Origin: M3007 sp037130425
GTDB lineage: Bacteria; Bacteroidota; Bacteroidia; Chitinophagales; Saprospiraceae
Assembly: GCA_037130425.1 (NCBI GenBank)
Contig: JBAXTB010000014.1
Span: 1-31,383, forward strand
Reading direction: 5' to 3'
DNA length: 31,383 bases
Shown: piece after piece, positions 8,827 to 18,500 of the stretch
How positions within the stretch are numbered: the stretch's first letter is position 1
Layout of the letters: each line of letters opens with the position of its first letter
Notes under the pieces: model-generated
The model's input: only the letters and a program-made list of their open reading frames with translations
The model's database searches: none
Told to the model about the DNA's origin: nothing
Program-made: the position numbers and the translations under genes

Positions 8827-9543
8827 ATGTTGATCGAGATTTGCGCTTCCAATATCCAATCCGCGTTAATTGCCGAACAAGCAGGCGGACAACGCATCGA
8901 ACTTTGCTCCGGACTCGACGGCGGCGGCGTCACACCGTCTTACGGACTGATCCGCGCAGCCTGCAAACAGCTTACGATCCCGGTCAATGTGCTCATACGC
9001 CCGCGCGAGGGAAATTTTGTGTACGACGCGACCGAACTTGACATGATGTGCGAAGATATTCGTTTTTGCAAATCAGCGGGCGCAAACGGCGTGGTCATTG
9101 GCGCTTTGGATGCAAACGGCAACCTTGCGCTCGATCAAATGCAACAAATGATCGAAGCGGCTGAGGGCATGGACGTTTGCTGCCACCGCGCATTTGATTA
9201 CACCAGTGATCCGTTTGAAGCCTTGGAACAGCTGATCGCGCTTAGGGTAAACCGCATTTTGAGTTCCGGCCAGGCTACCGACGCTTACCAGGGTCGGGAA
9301 CTTTTAAGAGAAATTGTACAAAAAGCCGCTGGCCGCATTAGCATTATGCCCGGCGCGGGCATTTCATTCAAAAATATAAAGGAAATTGCCGAGGTCACGC
9401 AGGCGCAGGAATTTCACTTCACCGGTCGAAAAAAAGTAGTGCAACCCAATCCTGGCGGCGATATTCCGGGCTTAGAATGGTGGTACTGGGAAAGCAGCGC
9501 GGATGTGATCCGACAAACCATTGCGGCATTAAACCAAGATTAA
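8827..9543 (+). CDS. cutC: CutC family protein (copper homeostasis protein CutC)
   Basis: 238 aa, the normal length for CutC. Family motifs in order: IEICASNIQSALIAEQAGGQRIELC (2-27, so residues 3-22 carry the core), DGGGVTPSYG (31-40), VNVLIRPREGNFVY (53-66), VCCHRAFD (117-124), ILSSGQ (144-149), IMPGAGI and EFHFTGRK. The fold is a TIM barrel. CutC was linked to copper tolerance in E. coli, but later work questions a direct role in copper handling, so the biochemical function is open. It is the only plus-strand gene in the first 22 kb, divergent from PorP/SprF and convergent with the flippase. It starts at the ATG at 8827, which preserves the conserved N-terminal strand. Confidence 0.93.
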   Translation: MLIEICASNIQSALIAEQAGGQRIELCSGLDGGGVTPSYGLIRAACKQLTIPVNVLIRPREGNFVYDATELDMMCEDIRFCKSAGANGVVIGALDANGNLALDQMQQMIEAAEGMDVCCHRAFDYTSDPFEALEQLIALRVNRILSSGQATDAYQGRELLREIVQKAAGRISIMPGAGISFKNIKEIAEVTQAQEFHFTGRKKVVQPNPGGDIPGLEWWYWESSADVIRQTIAALNQD

Positions 9544-9606
9544 CGTGGATTGGAAGGATGAATGGGTAAAAAAACATTGATTTTCAAAGGATTAGAATCC
9601 AGCCGT

Positions 9607-10902
9607 TTAGAAGGCCCAATGCGACACAGCAAATGCAGCGGCCAAGGCAATAATATAAAACGTGTACCATTTCAGGTCAATGTATTGGGCAGGATTAAGT
9701 TGGTGTTTACTTTTTAAATACCAGATCAAACCTGCCTTTTCCACCCAAAAAGCAGCCACCGCCGACCAGGCCACACCGGGCAGGCCAAAATATTGAATCA
9801 ATAAAAAGCCAAGCACGACTTTCATCAAAAGTTCTAATAACCCGACCGCCAGAATAATCCTTGGCTCCCCTTTTGACAACAAAATAGAATTTGGCAACAG
9901 CACCCGACTTGCCGTCATCAGCAAGTAAACATTGAACAAATCGGCGCTGTGGGCAAAATCGGGGTTAAAAACAAGCGGGAACAAGGGTTTGCTGATAAAC
10001 AGCAGTACAATTGTAAATGGGAAGAGCACATGAAAAAGTTTGCGCGTCATGGCGCGCATATCGGCTAAGCCGCCGATAAAATCTTCGCTGAGTCGAGGAA
10101 TGAGTGCCACACCGAGGGCGGTGGCCAATGCCTGGGCCAAGGGCAACTCGCGCGCGCCGTACCGGTACACTGCAAATACCGCCTCATCATGGTACCACCA
10201 ACCCACCAACCAATTGTCGAACATCAGGACAAAATTGCCTATCAGGATATTCAACACCAAGGGCCAGGCAAACAGCAGGTAGCCACGCATCAAATCAGGC
10301 CGAATTTTTAAGACGCCGGAACGCAATACCAAAACGAAGGTCCAACACCATTTTAGGATACCCAATACAAGCAGGGCAGAAATCCCGCCTTTCAATCCCA
10401 ATCCAAACGCGAGCGGCACTGCTACGGCCATTACCTGCAAACCGAAAGACGCCATACCCCAGCCTACAATATGGTAGGGTTTCTTTTCCAGCAAATAAAT
10501 GTACTCAACCGGATAAGTGGGCAGGTTGAACAATAAAAACAGGCAGAAAATTTCAAAAAAGGGAACCGAATTCAGGCCGGTTAACAAAGGCACTACCCCA
10601 CTTCGGCCGACCAATAAAACCGTTGAAAGTAAGATGGAAAAGCCGCAAAAAAGCAAAAAAGCATTGAAAATAAAGGCTTTTCGATCTTCGGGATCAAGTT
10701 TGGCATAAATTGGCGGCATTGCCTGGAGCAAGCCGTTTATCCAAAAAAAACTAAGCACCGTCCCGATATACAACAACACCTCATAAGCGCCAATATCCGC
10801 CGTACTCAGTCCGCTTTTAGCCAACAAAATACTGGTCAGGATAACGGCGCCTTGTCGCATCACCTGGAAAAGTTGCAGGGCGCGGGTGGTGGTAATCGTC
10901 AA
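9607..10902 (-). CDS. polysaccharide/oligosaccharide flippase, Wzx/MATE-like (MOP superfamily)
   Basis: About 431 aa, with 12 or so hydrophobic helices spread along the whole length. The arrangement LAKSGLSTADIGAYEVLLYIG near the N-terminus, a central AWPLVLNILIGNFVLMFDNW and VYRYGARELPLAQALATALG, and ALIPRLSED match Wzx-type flippases that move lipid-linked saccharides across the inner membrane. No glycosyltransferase cluster is present, so it is an isolated exporter whose substrate is unknown. Start choice is uncertain: the longest frame opens with TTG at 10902, 11 nt after the stop of the DUF697 gene; the first ATG in frame is at 10860 (residue 15), immediately before the first helix. The short gap suggests co-transcription with the DUF697 gene. 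Confidence 0.78.
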   Translation of the reverse strand: MTITTTRALQLFQVMRQGAVILTSILLAKSGLSTADIGAYEVLLYIGTVLSFFWINGLLQAMPPIYAKLDPEDRKAFIFNAFLLFCGFSILLSTVLLVGRSGVVPLLTGLNSVPFFEIFCLFLLFNLPTYPVEYIYLLEKKPYHIVGWGMASFGLQVMAVAVPLAFGLGLKGGISALLVLGILKWCWTFVLVLRSGVLKIRPDLMRGYLLFAWPLVLNILIGNFVLMFDNWLVGWWYHDEAVFAVYRYGARELPLAQALATALGVALIPRLSEDFIGGLADMRAMTRKLFHVLFPFTIVLLFISKPLFPLVFNPDFAHSADLFNVYLLMTASRVLLPNSILLSKGEPRIILAVGLLELLMKVVLGFLLIQYFGLPGVAWSAVAAFWVEKAGLIWYLKSKHQLNPAQYIDLKWYTFYIIALAAAFAVSHWAF

Positions 10903-10913
10903 AACAAAAGGCT

Positions 10914-11495
10914 TTAGATTTGAGCCAGCAAGCGCCCTTTCAGGCTGCTGAACTCCTCTTCCGAAATAATACCGGCATCTTTCATTTCTGCCAGTTTTTT
11001 AATTTTATTGATGGCTTCATCGGTGGATGATTTGGAAAAGATACCTTCCCGGCTTACTTCTTCCACCACTTGTTTGCCCTCTTTGATCTCTTTTTCGTAC
11101 ATTTTTCGTGCCGACGAAAGGTCAATATCTTCAAGGGTACCTCCTTTGTGGAAATGGGTGGCCACCGCGCGTCCGAGCGCATACGTGGAGGCGCCCGACA
11201 AAGCCGGCATACTCAATTCGCCGATAACGGTGCCAACGCCGGGAATTGCCTTTACCAAACTTGCCCCCAAACGGGCCAAACTACTGCCAACCACAGCCGA
11301 AATGATATTTTTACCCAGCGCGTCCATAAATCCCACGTTGTATAATTTTGCCAAATGGCGTAACATATTCAATTGCACTGCGCTCACGGCCAGCAAATCG
11401 GCCCCCGGCAAGGGAATTAAGGCCGCGCCCATCGAGAACCCGACATGATTGCGAATAATATCAGTGGCTTTTTGCTGTTTCTCTTCCTGTTGCAT
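10914..11495 (-). CDS. DUF697-type membrane-associated protein with C-terminal SHOCT motif
   Basis: 193 aa. Residues about 10-115 form the glycine/alanine-rich hydrophobic DUF697 region (IIRNHVGFSMGAALIPLPGADLLAVSAVQLNMLRHLA; core residues 17-36). This family is often found attached to or next to GTPases and in membrane-linked proteins. The tail (about 160-193, EAINKIKKLAEMKDAGIISEEEF) is a SHOCT-like short helical motif that commonly ends proteins in an oligomerising or targeting role. No GTPase is in the neighbourhood. A role in membrane stress is possible given the sigma/anti-sigma genes upstream, but this is inference. The gene begins at the ATG at 11495 and leads directly into the flippase gene. 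Confidence 0.75.
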   Translation of the reverse strand: MQQEEKQQKATDIIRNHVGFSMGAALIPLPGADLLAVSAVQLNMLRHLAKLYNVGFMDALGKNIISAVVGSSLARLGASLVKAIPGVGTVIGELSMPALSGASTYALGRAVATHFHKGGTLEDIDLSSARKMYEKEIKEGKQVVEEVSREGIFSKSSTDEAINKIKKLAEMKDAGIISEEEFSSLKGRLLAQI

Positions 11496-11614
11496 GTTTT
11501 GGATCGTTTTTTCTACAAATTAGCAAACTGAAAGCGAGATGAAACCTAAAATAACGACAGAAAGAACATTTATTCGGATCAAATCAGGCTACTTACCGCT
11601 ATTCCCCGTTAAGA

Positions 11615-12385
11615 CTACCCTATTTTACCATTCATAATTACCATGGTAGGCGAAGGTACGCCTTGCGGATTGTCTTCGAGGGAAATAGCAAACCCTTCAA
11701 CGCCTTTTAAGTATTTGAAACTTTGGCGGCTCCCAACCGAGCGCAAATCAATCATTCCCAGACTCACAGGTTTCCCATCAACAACTCCCCAGAATTGCAT
11801 GTATTTTCCAGGCGGCGGTGTTGCGAGACCCAACAAATCTAATACCGTTTCTTCCCGGATCGGGTTATAGAAGGTAACGGCATGAAAGGTTTTGCCGTCA
11901 TCAGAAAGTCCTACCGGTTTTGTGTCCGTATCCCGCAGCAAATTCACAAACTGTTTGTCAAGTTCGGAGCGGTCGAAGCAGGTTTTTAAATTTGCTTTCG
12001 TAACAGCTAATTCCTGTTGCAATTGGGTTTGTGTTGTTTTAAGCGCATTCAAGTTGAACGCCAACACAATAGTTGCTGCTGCAAGCCCAATTGAAATCAC
12101 TTGAAAAATGCGCGCGCTGCGTCCTGACGGTCCAGGCGGGGCCGTTTCAACGGGTGAACCGATGCGATCAATTGATTCCATGATTTTATTTTTTAAACCG
12201 GAAGGCGGCGTAACGGCCTGTGCAGTAGCATATTGCTCAAGCGCCTGCTCAATGGCAGCCAGTTCATTTTTGACGGAAGGGTGTTCGGCAGCCATACGCT
12301 CTACTGTTACCCGTTCTTCGGGTGTACAGTGGCCGAGAATATAGGCTTCAAGCAGACCTGATTCGATAAACGATTGAGGATCCAT
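11615..12385 (-). CDS. anti-sigma factor, RskA family
   Basis: 256 aa. Cytoplasmic N-terminal domain (1-90) with LEAYILGHCTPEERVTVERM, matching the helical anti-sigma domain but without the HxxxCxxC zinc motif. One membrane helix follows (about 94-111, FQVISIGLAAATIVLAF), then a short coiled coil (112-135) and an extracytoplasmic RskA-like domain (about 150-253) with KYMQFWGVVDGKPVSLGMID and FAISLEDNPQGVPSPTMVI. It should hold the adjacent ECF sigma factor inactive at the inner membrane and release it on an envelope signal, probably by proteolysis as in other RskA systems. It lies 84 bp downstream of the sigma gene on the same strand, the standard arrangement. Confidence 0.88.
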   Translation of the reverse strand: MDPQSFIESGLLEAYILGHCTPEERVTVERMAAEHPSVKNELAAIEQALEQYATAQAVTPPSGLKNKIMESIDRIGSPVETAPPGPSGRSARIFQVISIGLAAATIVLAFNLNALKTTQTQLQQELAVTKANLKTCFDRSELDKQFVNLLRDTDTKPVGLSDDGKTFHAVTFYNPIREETVLDLLGLATPPPGKYMQFWGVVDGKPVSLGMIDLRSVGSRQSFKYLKGVEGFAISLEDNPQGVPSPTMVIMNGKIG

Positions 12386-12469
12386 TTTTATATATGACCG
12401 GAATGAACCGGCGATGTTTTACTTTTTTCCCACTACAGGTGAAAAGTAGGGTGAAGGTTGTCAAGTGAA

Positions 12470-13036
12470 TTAAAGTCGGCTTACCAGGAACGTCAACAAC
12501 GTCATGGCGGCCCTGTTTTCCCCAAATACGGTGCGCAACTCATTGATTGCGTACCGAATACGGGTTTTAATGGTTCCGATCGGGATACCGGTTTCTTCGG
12601 CTGCTTCTTCTTGCGTATATCCTTTAAAATATACGAGATCTATGAGCACACGGTATTTTTCATCCAAACGATCCACGATTTCACGGACGCCCAATACCTC
12701 AGGGTTTAGGCTTTCGCCTCCTGGTTTATGGGCAATCTGATCCAGACTTCCCGTATTTTTGGAGTGCTGAAAATGGGAAGTCCGCGTCGCATCAATGGCC
12801 GTATTACGGGCAATATTGAGCAACCAGGTAAACAATCGTCCTTTGGAGGCGTCATACGTTGCGCCGTTTTTCCAAGCCTTCAAAAAGGTATCTTGCAAAA
12901 CTTGTTGCGCAAGTTCGTGCGATTGCACAATCCGCAGCACAACGCCGTAAAGCGCACCGCTATAGGCATCATACAGCGATCCTATCGCCCCGCGATCCTG
13001 TTGCTGCAAACGTGTAATAAGTTGTTGGTCTTGCAT
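12470..13036 (-). CDS. ECF-type RNA polymerase sigma factor
   Basis: 188 aa, normal for an ECF sigma factor. Region 2 (about 12-80) contains GSLYDAYSGALYGVVLRIV, LAQQVLQDTFLKAW and GRLFTWLLNIARNTAIDATR, the -10-binding helices. Region 4 (about 125-180) contains LIDLVYFKGYTQEEAAEETG and IPIGTIKTRIRYAINELR, the -35-binding helix-turn-helix. The partner anti-sigma gene follows directly. The regulon cannot be read from the window; autoregulation is common in this class, but I could not identify a shared promoter motif. The PSCyt1/DUF1553 gene ends 71 bp upstream on the same strand, so read-through is possible. Confidence 0.92.
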   Translation of the reverse strand: MQDQQLITRLQQQDRGAIGSLYDAYSGALYGVVLRIVQSHELAQQVLQDTFLKAWKNGATYDASKGRLFTWLLNIARNTAIDATRTSHFQHSKNTGSLDQIAHKPGGESLNPEVLGVREIVDRLDEKYRVLIDLVYFKGYTQEEAAEETGIPIGTIKTRIRYAINELRTVFGENRAAMTLLTFLVSRL

Positions 13037-13107
13037 TGTTTAATTCCTAAAGCGGTTATATATATACGAGCTTTCTTGCATCCTGGTTTTCATTTTAAAA
13101 TGATCTT

Positions 13108-15471
13108 TTAAGATTTAGTCATTACTTCATCCAGATTGAGTACCGTACAAATGGTCAACATGAGCGCTGCCGTTTGCGCCGGGTCTGCATTTTGTGTTTG
13201 CGGGGCCCTGCCTACTGCCAGCATTTTAAGCGCGGCATCCGGCGTTTTTTTGTAGCGCTTGTATGCGTTTTGGTATTGCTCATCCAGCAAATTAAGTTCC
13301 TTCCGTCCGGGCGACCGGCCGGCAAGTTCATAAAACGCAGCGGCAATCAGATTGTTTGCATCCAAATCGGGTTTGGGCTTGATAAGTTGTTGGGCCATGA
13401 CCCGCGCCACTTCCAACATTTGCTTGTCATTCAACAAATTAAGTGCCTGGAGTGGCGTACTGGTGCGCGCGCGTTTCACCTCGCAATTGTCGCGCGCGGG
13501 CGCGTCAAAAGCTAAGTGCGATGGCGGCGGGATGGTTCGTTTGTTGTAGGTGTACAAACTGCGCCGGTATATTTTTTCCGGAAGCGTGTCGGCTATATAG
13601 GTGTATTCGCCTCTGAAGTTATTCGAGGTTTTTTCGGTGCTGATTTCCTCCCAAAGACCGCCGGGTTGCCAGGGCTTCACCGATGGGCCACCAATTTCCT
13701 TGACCAATAAACCGCTGGCAGCCAAGGCATTATCCCGAATAAACTCGTATGGCATCCGATAACGCGGGCCGCGCGCAAGCAATTGATTTTCAGGATCGCG
13801 CTCGTATAATTCGAGCGCACAAACCGAGGATTGCCGGTACGTGGCCGAACAAACCATGAGCCGGAGCAGGTGTTTGCGATCCCAGCCGCTTTCGCGGTAT
13901 TGCACCGCCAGCCAGTCTAACAATTCCGGATGCGTGGGCAAAGCGCCTTGCACGCCGAAATTATCAGGCGTGGCCACGATGCCGCGTCCGAATATTTCCT
14001 GCCATAATTGATTGACGGCTACCCGCGCGGTGAGTGGATTTTTTTTGTCAAAAAGCCATTGCGCCAAACCATAGCGGTTGCGGGCGTACAAAGTGGTGTC
14101 AAAGGGCAAGATTTCATGCGGCGTATTGGGTTGTACTTCTACTGTTGGCTGGTCGTAGCGACCGCGATTCAACAAAAAAGTTTTGCGGCCGCCTTTCAAG
14201 GTAGAATCCTGCATCACCATTTGCAGCATGGTGTCTTTTTCCGTTTTCAGCACCGAACGGGCATTCAAAAAACTGAGTACGCCTTGCAAATCAGCCTGCG
14301 TAATAGGCATATAAGGCTTGGGCGTTTGCAGGTTGGGCACAAAACCGCGTTCCGGCACTTTATTAAAAAAGGCAAAACAACCATAATATTCCTTCATCGC
14401 AATAGGATCGTACTTATGGTCGTGGCAGCGCGCGCACTCGTAGGTAAGGCCCATAAATGCTTTGCCGAAGGTATTGGTACGGTCGGCCACGTATTCCACC
14501 CGGTATTCTTCGTCGATCACCCCTCCTTCCTGGCTGATTTTATGGTTGCGGTTAAACGCCGAAGCCAAGAGGGTTTCCTTGGTCACGGTCGGCAACTGAT
14601 CGCCCGCTAACTGGGCCGTTACGAAAATATTATAAGGTAAATTGCGGTTGATGGCGTTAATTACCCAATCGCGCCAAGGCCACATGGTACGGGGCAAATC
14701 ATCCTGATAACCGTGGGTGTCAGAATAACGCGCCAAATCAAGCCACTGCATGGCCCAGCGTTCGCCAAAAGCCGGGGAAGCCAGCAGAGAATCCACTAAA
14801 GTTTCATACGCTTTGGGCGATTTGTCGTTTAAATACTGATCGCGGATCGCGGCAGTAGGCGGAAGTCCGGTAAGATCGAAACTCACACGGCGCATCAGGC
14901 GTTCTTTTTCCGCCTCCGGAGCGGGTGTAAGCCCTTCGTTTTCAAGTTTTTGCAGGACAAAAAAGTCAATGGCGTTTTTAGGCCATGATTTATCTTTTAC
15001 TTCGGGTTCCACCGGCAATTCCGGCGGGATAAATGCCCAGTGTTTTTTCCATTGGGCGCCCTGCGCAATCCAGCGGCGCAAAATTTCACGATCCCGATCC
15101 GACAAACTCAGGTGCGACTCCGGCGTCGGCATCAGGGAATCCGGATTTGTGGAATAAATGCGCTGAATGAGGGTACTTTGTTCCGGATGGCCGGGCACAA
15201 TAGCATGATGGTCATGCGCGTCGCCGAGTGCGGCAAAAGCGCCTTCCTGGGTATCAAAGCGCAGGCCTGCTTCCCGTTTTTTTTCATCCGGGCCGTGGCA
15301 TTTGAAACAACGGTCGGATAAGATGGGGCGTACATGCCAGTTAAAGTCAACAACGTCAGGGAGTTGTGTGCGATTTACTTGCTTTGCCGGCAAGCGGTAT
15401 ACAGCATATAACGCAATGGCAAACAGTACCATTACAGTTAAGCGTAGTTTAAATCCAGCTATTCGTTTCAA
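13108..15471 (-). CDS. PSCyt1 - DUF1549 - DUF1553 (planctomycete-type cytochrome C) protein
   Basis: 787 aa. N-terminal membrane anchor or signal (about 10-27), then the PSCyt1 module with heme motif CFKCH (C55, C58, H59) followed by GPDEKKREAGLRFD. DUF1549 (about 160-370) holds the family's second CxxCH, CARCH (C346, C349, H350), then DHKYDPI. DUF1553 (about 450-740) has NPLTARVAVNQLWQEIFGRG and TPLQALNLLND. This architecture is abundant in Planctomycetota and in some Bacteroidota and is usually paired with a DUF1501 sulfatase-like gene; no DUF1501 gene is in the window. The role is probably periplasmic redox or polysaccharide catabolism, not established. The longest frame starts with TTG (15471), giving a basic KRIAGFKLR before the hydrophobic stretch; the first ATG is at 15432. 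Confidence 0.88.
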   Translation of the reverse strand: MKRIAGFKLRLTVMVLFAIALYAVYRLPAKQVNRTQLPDVVDFNWHVRPILSDRCFKCHGPDEKKREAGLRFDTQEGAFAALGDAHDHHAIVPGHPEQSTLIQRIYSTNPDSLMPTPESHLSLSDRDREILRRWIAQGAQWKKHWAFIPPELPVEPEVKDKSWPKNAIDFFVLQKLENEGLTPAPEAEKERLMRRVSFDLTGLPPTAAIRDQYLNDKSPKAYETLVDSLLASPAFGERWAMQWLDLARYSDTHGYQDDLPRTMWPWRDWVINAINRNLPYNIFVTAQLAGDQLPTVTKETLLASAFNRNHKISQEGGVIDEEYRVEYVADRTNTFGKAFMGLTYECARCHDHKYDPIAMKEYYGCFAFFNKVPERGFVPNLQTPKPYMPITQADLQGVLSFLNARSVLKTEKDTMLQMVMQDSTLKGGRKTFLLNRGRYDQPTVEVQPNTPHEILPFDTTLYARNRYGLAQWLFDKKNPLTARVAVNQLWQEIFGRGIVATPDNFGVQGALPTHPELLDWLAVQYRESGWDRKHLLRLMVCSATYRQSSVCALELYERDPENQLLARGPRYRMPYEFIRDNALAASGLLVKEIGGPSVKPWQPGGLWEEISTEKTSNNFRGEYTYIADTLPEKIYRRSLYTYNKRTIPPPSHLAFDAPARDNCEVKRARTSTPLQALNLLNDKQMLEVARVMAQQLIKPKPDLDANNLIAAAFYELAGRSPGRKELNLLDEQYQNAYKRYKKTPDAALKMLAVGRAPQTQNADPAQTAALMLTICTVLNLDEVMTKS

Positions 15472-15578
15472 CCGATACTAAGTTTAGAGGGGTAAAAATA
15501 AGGAAGTTTGGGGTAAAACTACATTTCAGCACAAAACATAAAACCACTGGTTTGTAACAGATTTGTCGGTTGTACGCT

Positions 15579-18500
15579 TTACGGCACAATAATCAATTTC
15601 CCCGAAACAATTCCTCCTCCTGCACGCACACGCCACCCATAAGCGCCCGCAGGAAGTTCAACATTTAAACTGCGCTCAAATGCTTTACCCGGCTCCGACC
15701 ACCATGACTGCTGCGACAACACGCGCCCATTCGCATCAAAAAATTCCAACGCAAGCGCACCTGCGCCCAAACCTGATAATACGCACACGCCCGCAGGCGC
15801 AGGATTGGGGAATAAACGGTATTGTGCGGATGCGTCTGAAACCGGTTCAAGGCTGCTTGTAAAAGGCACTTCAAATATTGTAACCAATTGACAATCATGT
15901 TGATCCGTCATTGTTACGGTATAGGTGCCGGGTAGCAAAGCGTTTACATTCAGCCCCATTTGCCCATTGCTCCATACGAAACTATAAGGCCCATTGCCGC
16001 CGCCTGCATTTTCCAATTGAATGCTTCCGTCTGCTTGCAAAGGACCGCTTGCGGGTTGTGCCGTGCCGCTGAGCGACAAGGGCGCAGGCTCCGTCAGTGG
16101 CAAAATCCATTGGATATAACAACCGAGCGCATCGGTAATAGTGCCGTTGTACGTGCCGGGCACTAAGGGGCCATACGCCGGACTATGCGGCCCGTTTTCC
16201 CATGCCCAATGAAAGGGCGCTTTGCCGTTTAAAGGTAATATCATAAGGCCGCCGTCGGCTGCACCAGCGCACGAAATTTCATCCACTTCCACATCAATTT
16301 GAAGGTTTCCGGTTCTGCCGACTTCTGCCGAACCAAGCGCCGAGCAGCCGGTAGCGTCCGTGAGCGTCAGGGCATAAACACCTGCCGGAAGCCCGCTCAG
16401 GGTTGGGCCTGAACCTGCGCTGCCTTGCCAATGATACTGGAAGGGCGGGTTGCCGTTGAGCGGCATGGCCGTTGCGCTTCCGCCGAGCGTATCGCCACAC
16501 AAAACCGGTGTGGACTCCGTTTGTAATGCAAGGGCTGGACCTTGAGGTACACTTACGGAAGCCGTGAAAAAGGAACCGCGCTGGTCGGTGATGGTAATAC
16601 TGTATAAATCCGGCGCAAGGCCATCCAGATTTTGCCCGCTGCCGGTAGCGGTGGCCCATTGGTACTGGTAAGGTGGGCAACCATTTTCCGGCATGAGCAG
16701 GATAGCGCCGTTGGCGGTATCTGGACAAGCCGGTCGTACCTCCGGCAGCACACCCAAATTGGGCGCTGAGGTTTCATAAGCGCCAATATCTACCCGCCCG
16801 CCCTGGATACGAGGCTGGCCGGACAAATCGGTTTCTCCACCCGGAAGCACCGCATCATTGGTTCCGGCATTGACCAAAGGGGAGCAAGGCAGCAAACGAT
16901 AATCCCCGGCAGCAGCATTGACAAAACCAGGGGTGCCGCTGAAAATATTTCCAGACCCGCAAGTAATGGCGGTATTTATTGTCGAACAACTGTACCCAGG
17001 AAGAAAGTTATTGGAGAGATAGGCATGAGCGTAATAATTAGAGGAAACATAAACAGGGAAAAACGAATTAATATTTTGCCCGATTAAAGTATCAAAAAGG
17101 CAATTTTGAATAGATATATTGGCATTAGAATTAGAAAGTACTTGGTCATTCGAAAAATAATTAATTTCTTTATTATTTGAAAAAGTGGAGCTTTTACAAA
17201 TAAAACTACTATTGCTACCTATTTCAAAATAAAATAACCCATTAGTCGAATTCGACACATGGCAATTTTTAAAAATAAAGACACCAGTAAAATTTATTCC
17301 CCCAATTATTGCGTCTATATTATTATGAAAATAGCATTGTTCTACAGTTGCAGTTTTTAATTCCCCCGGTTGAATAAATATACCTAAATGTAGGTCATTA
17401 TCTTTAAACAAAGAGTTTTTTAGGTAAAATTGACCATCCACAATTGCCGCAAGCAACATTGACGTCTTTACGCTTTGTCCTGTAAAAATGCAATTCGAAA
17501 TTATTTCAACGGTGTTACTATCCCCAACTAAATCTTGAAAAATAATATATGGCGAACCAGCCTGATTTATTATTAAATTATTTTCAAACACCGTACTATC
17601 AATTAAAATTTCACCTCGTACGACATCAAAATTTGTAAACATATCTATAGCAGCGCCTTGCCCTGCCGAATTGGCACTAAAAACGGAATTTTTGATAGCC
17701 ACTTCACATTTTTTTAATCTTCCCATCGTAAAATATGCAGCTCCACCCGCAAGTCCTGCTTTGTTTTTTAAAAATTGGCAATGCTGTAAAGCTAAGGAAT
17801 CACTGCCGTCGCCATAATTATAATACAAGCCGCCGCCGCGTTTAGCCGCCGTATTAAGTTGAAAATCACAATGTTCCAAAACGGGGCCTCGGTCTATCCA
17901 ACTGCTGCCGATACGGGCCATTCCGCCGCCGTTGAGGTCACTGCGGTTGGCTTCAAAGCTGCAATGGGTAAAACGGGGGGCAGCTGAGCCGAATCCGGCC
18001 CCATACAACATAACCCCGCCGCCTATATAAGCAGCTGTATTATGTTCGAATCGGCAATTCCGAATATCCGGCAGGGCGTCGTTATCCCCTACGAGGATAT
18101 ACAAACCGCCGCCGCATACTAATCGCTCGTTCGTGTCATTGGCGTACAAAGTATTGTCTGCCTGGCCGCCGCGTACCACTAAGCCGTCTAATTCGGTTCC
18201 GGCGCCGGGGGTATCCATGAACATCACGTTATAACTATTGTCCGTACTGTCGCCCACAATGCCAATATCGCCGCTCAATACAGTCGGATTACTTACGAAA
18301 TCGCGTTGTGCGAGTTCGGTTTCACCGCCTGCAAATCCGCCAAATACCCGTACCCCTGAAGGAATTGAAAATGAAACAGCCCGATCTGTTCCATCGGTCG
18401 GCCGGTAAATGCCGGCAGCAATCCAGATGCTGTCGCCAGGCTGCGCAAGGGCCAAAGCTGGTTGCGGATTGGTAAATGCATCGGCCCAGTTCAGCCCGGT

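Noticed and set aside
14008..14610. 200-codon plus-strand frame
   Set aside because: Antisense to the DUF1549/DUF1553 gene, which carries the conserved CARCH and RYS motifs.
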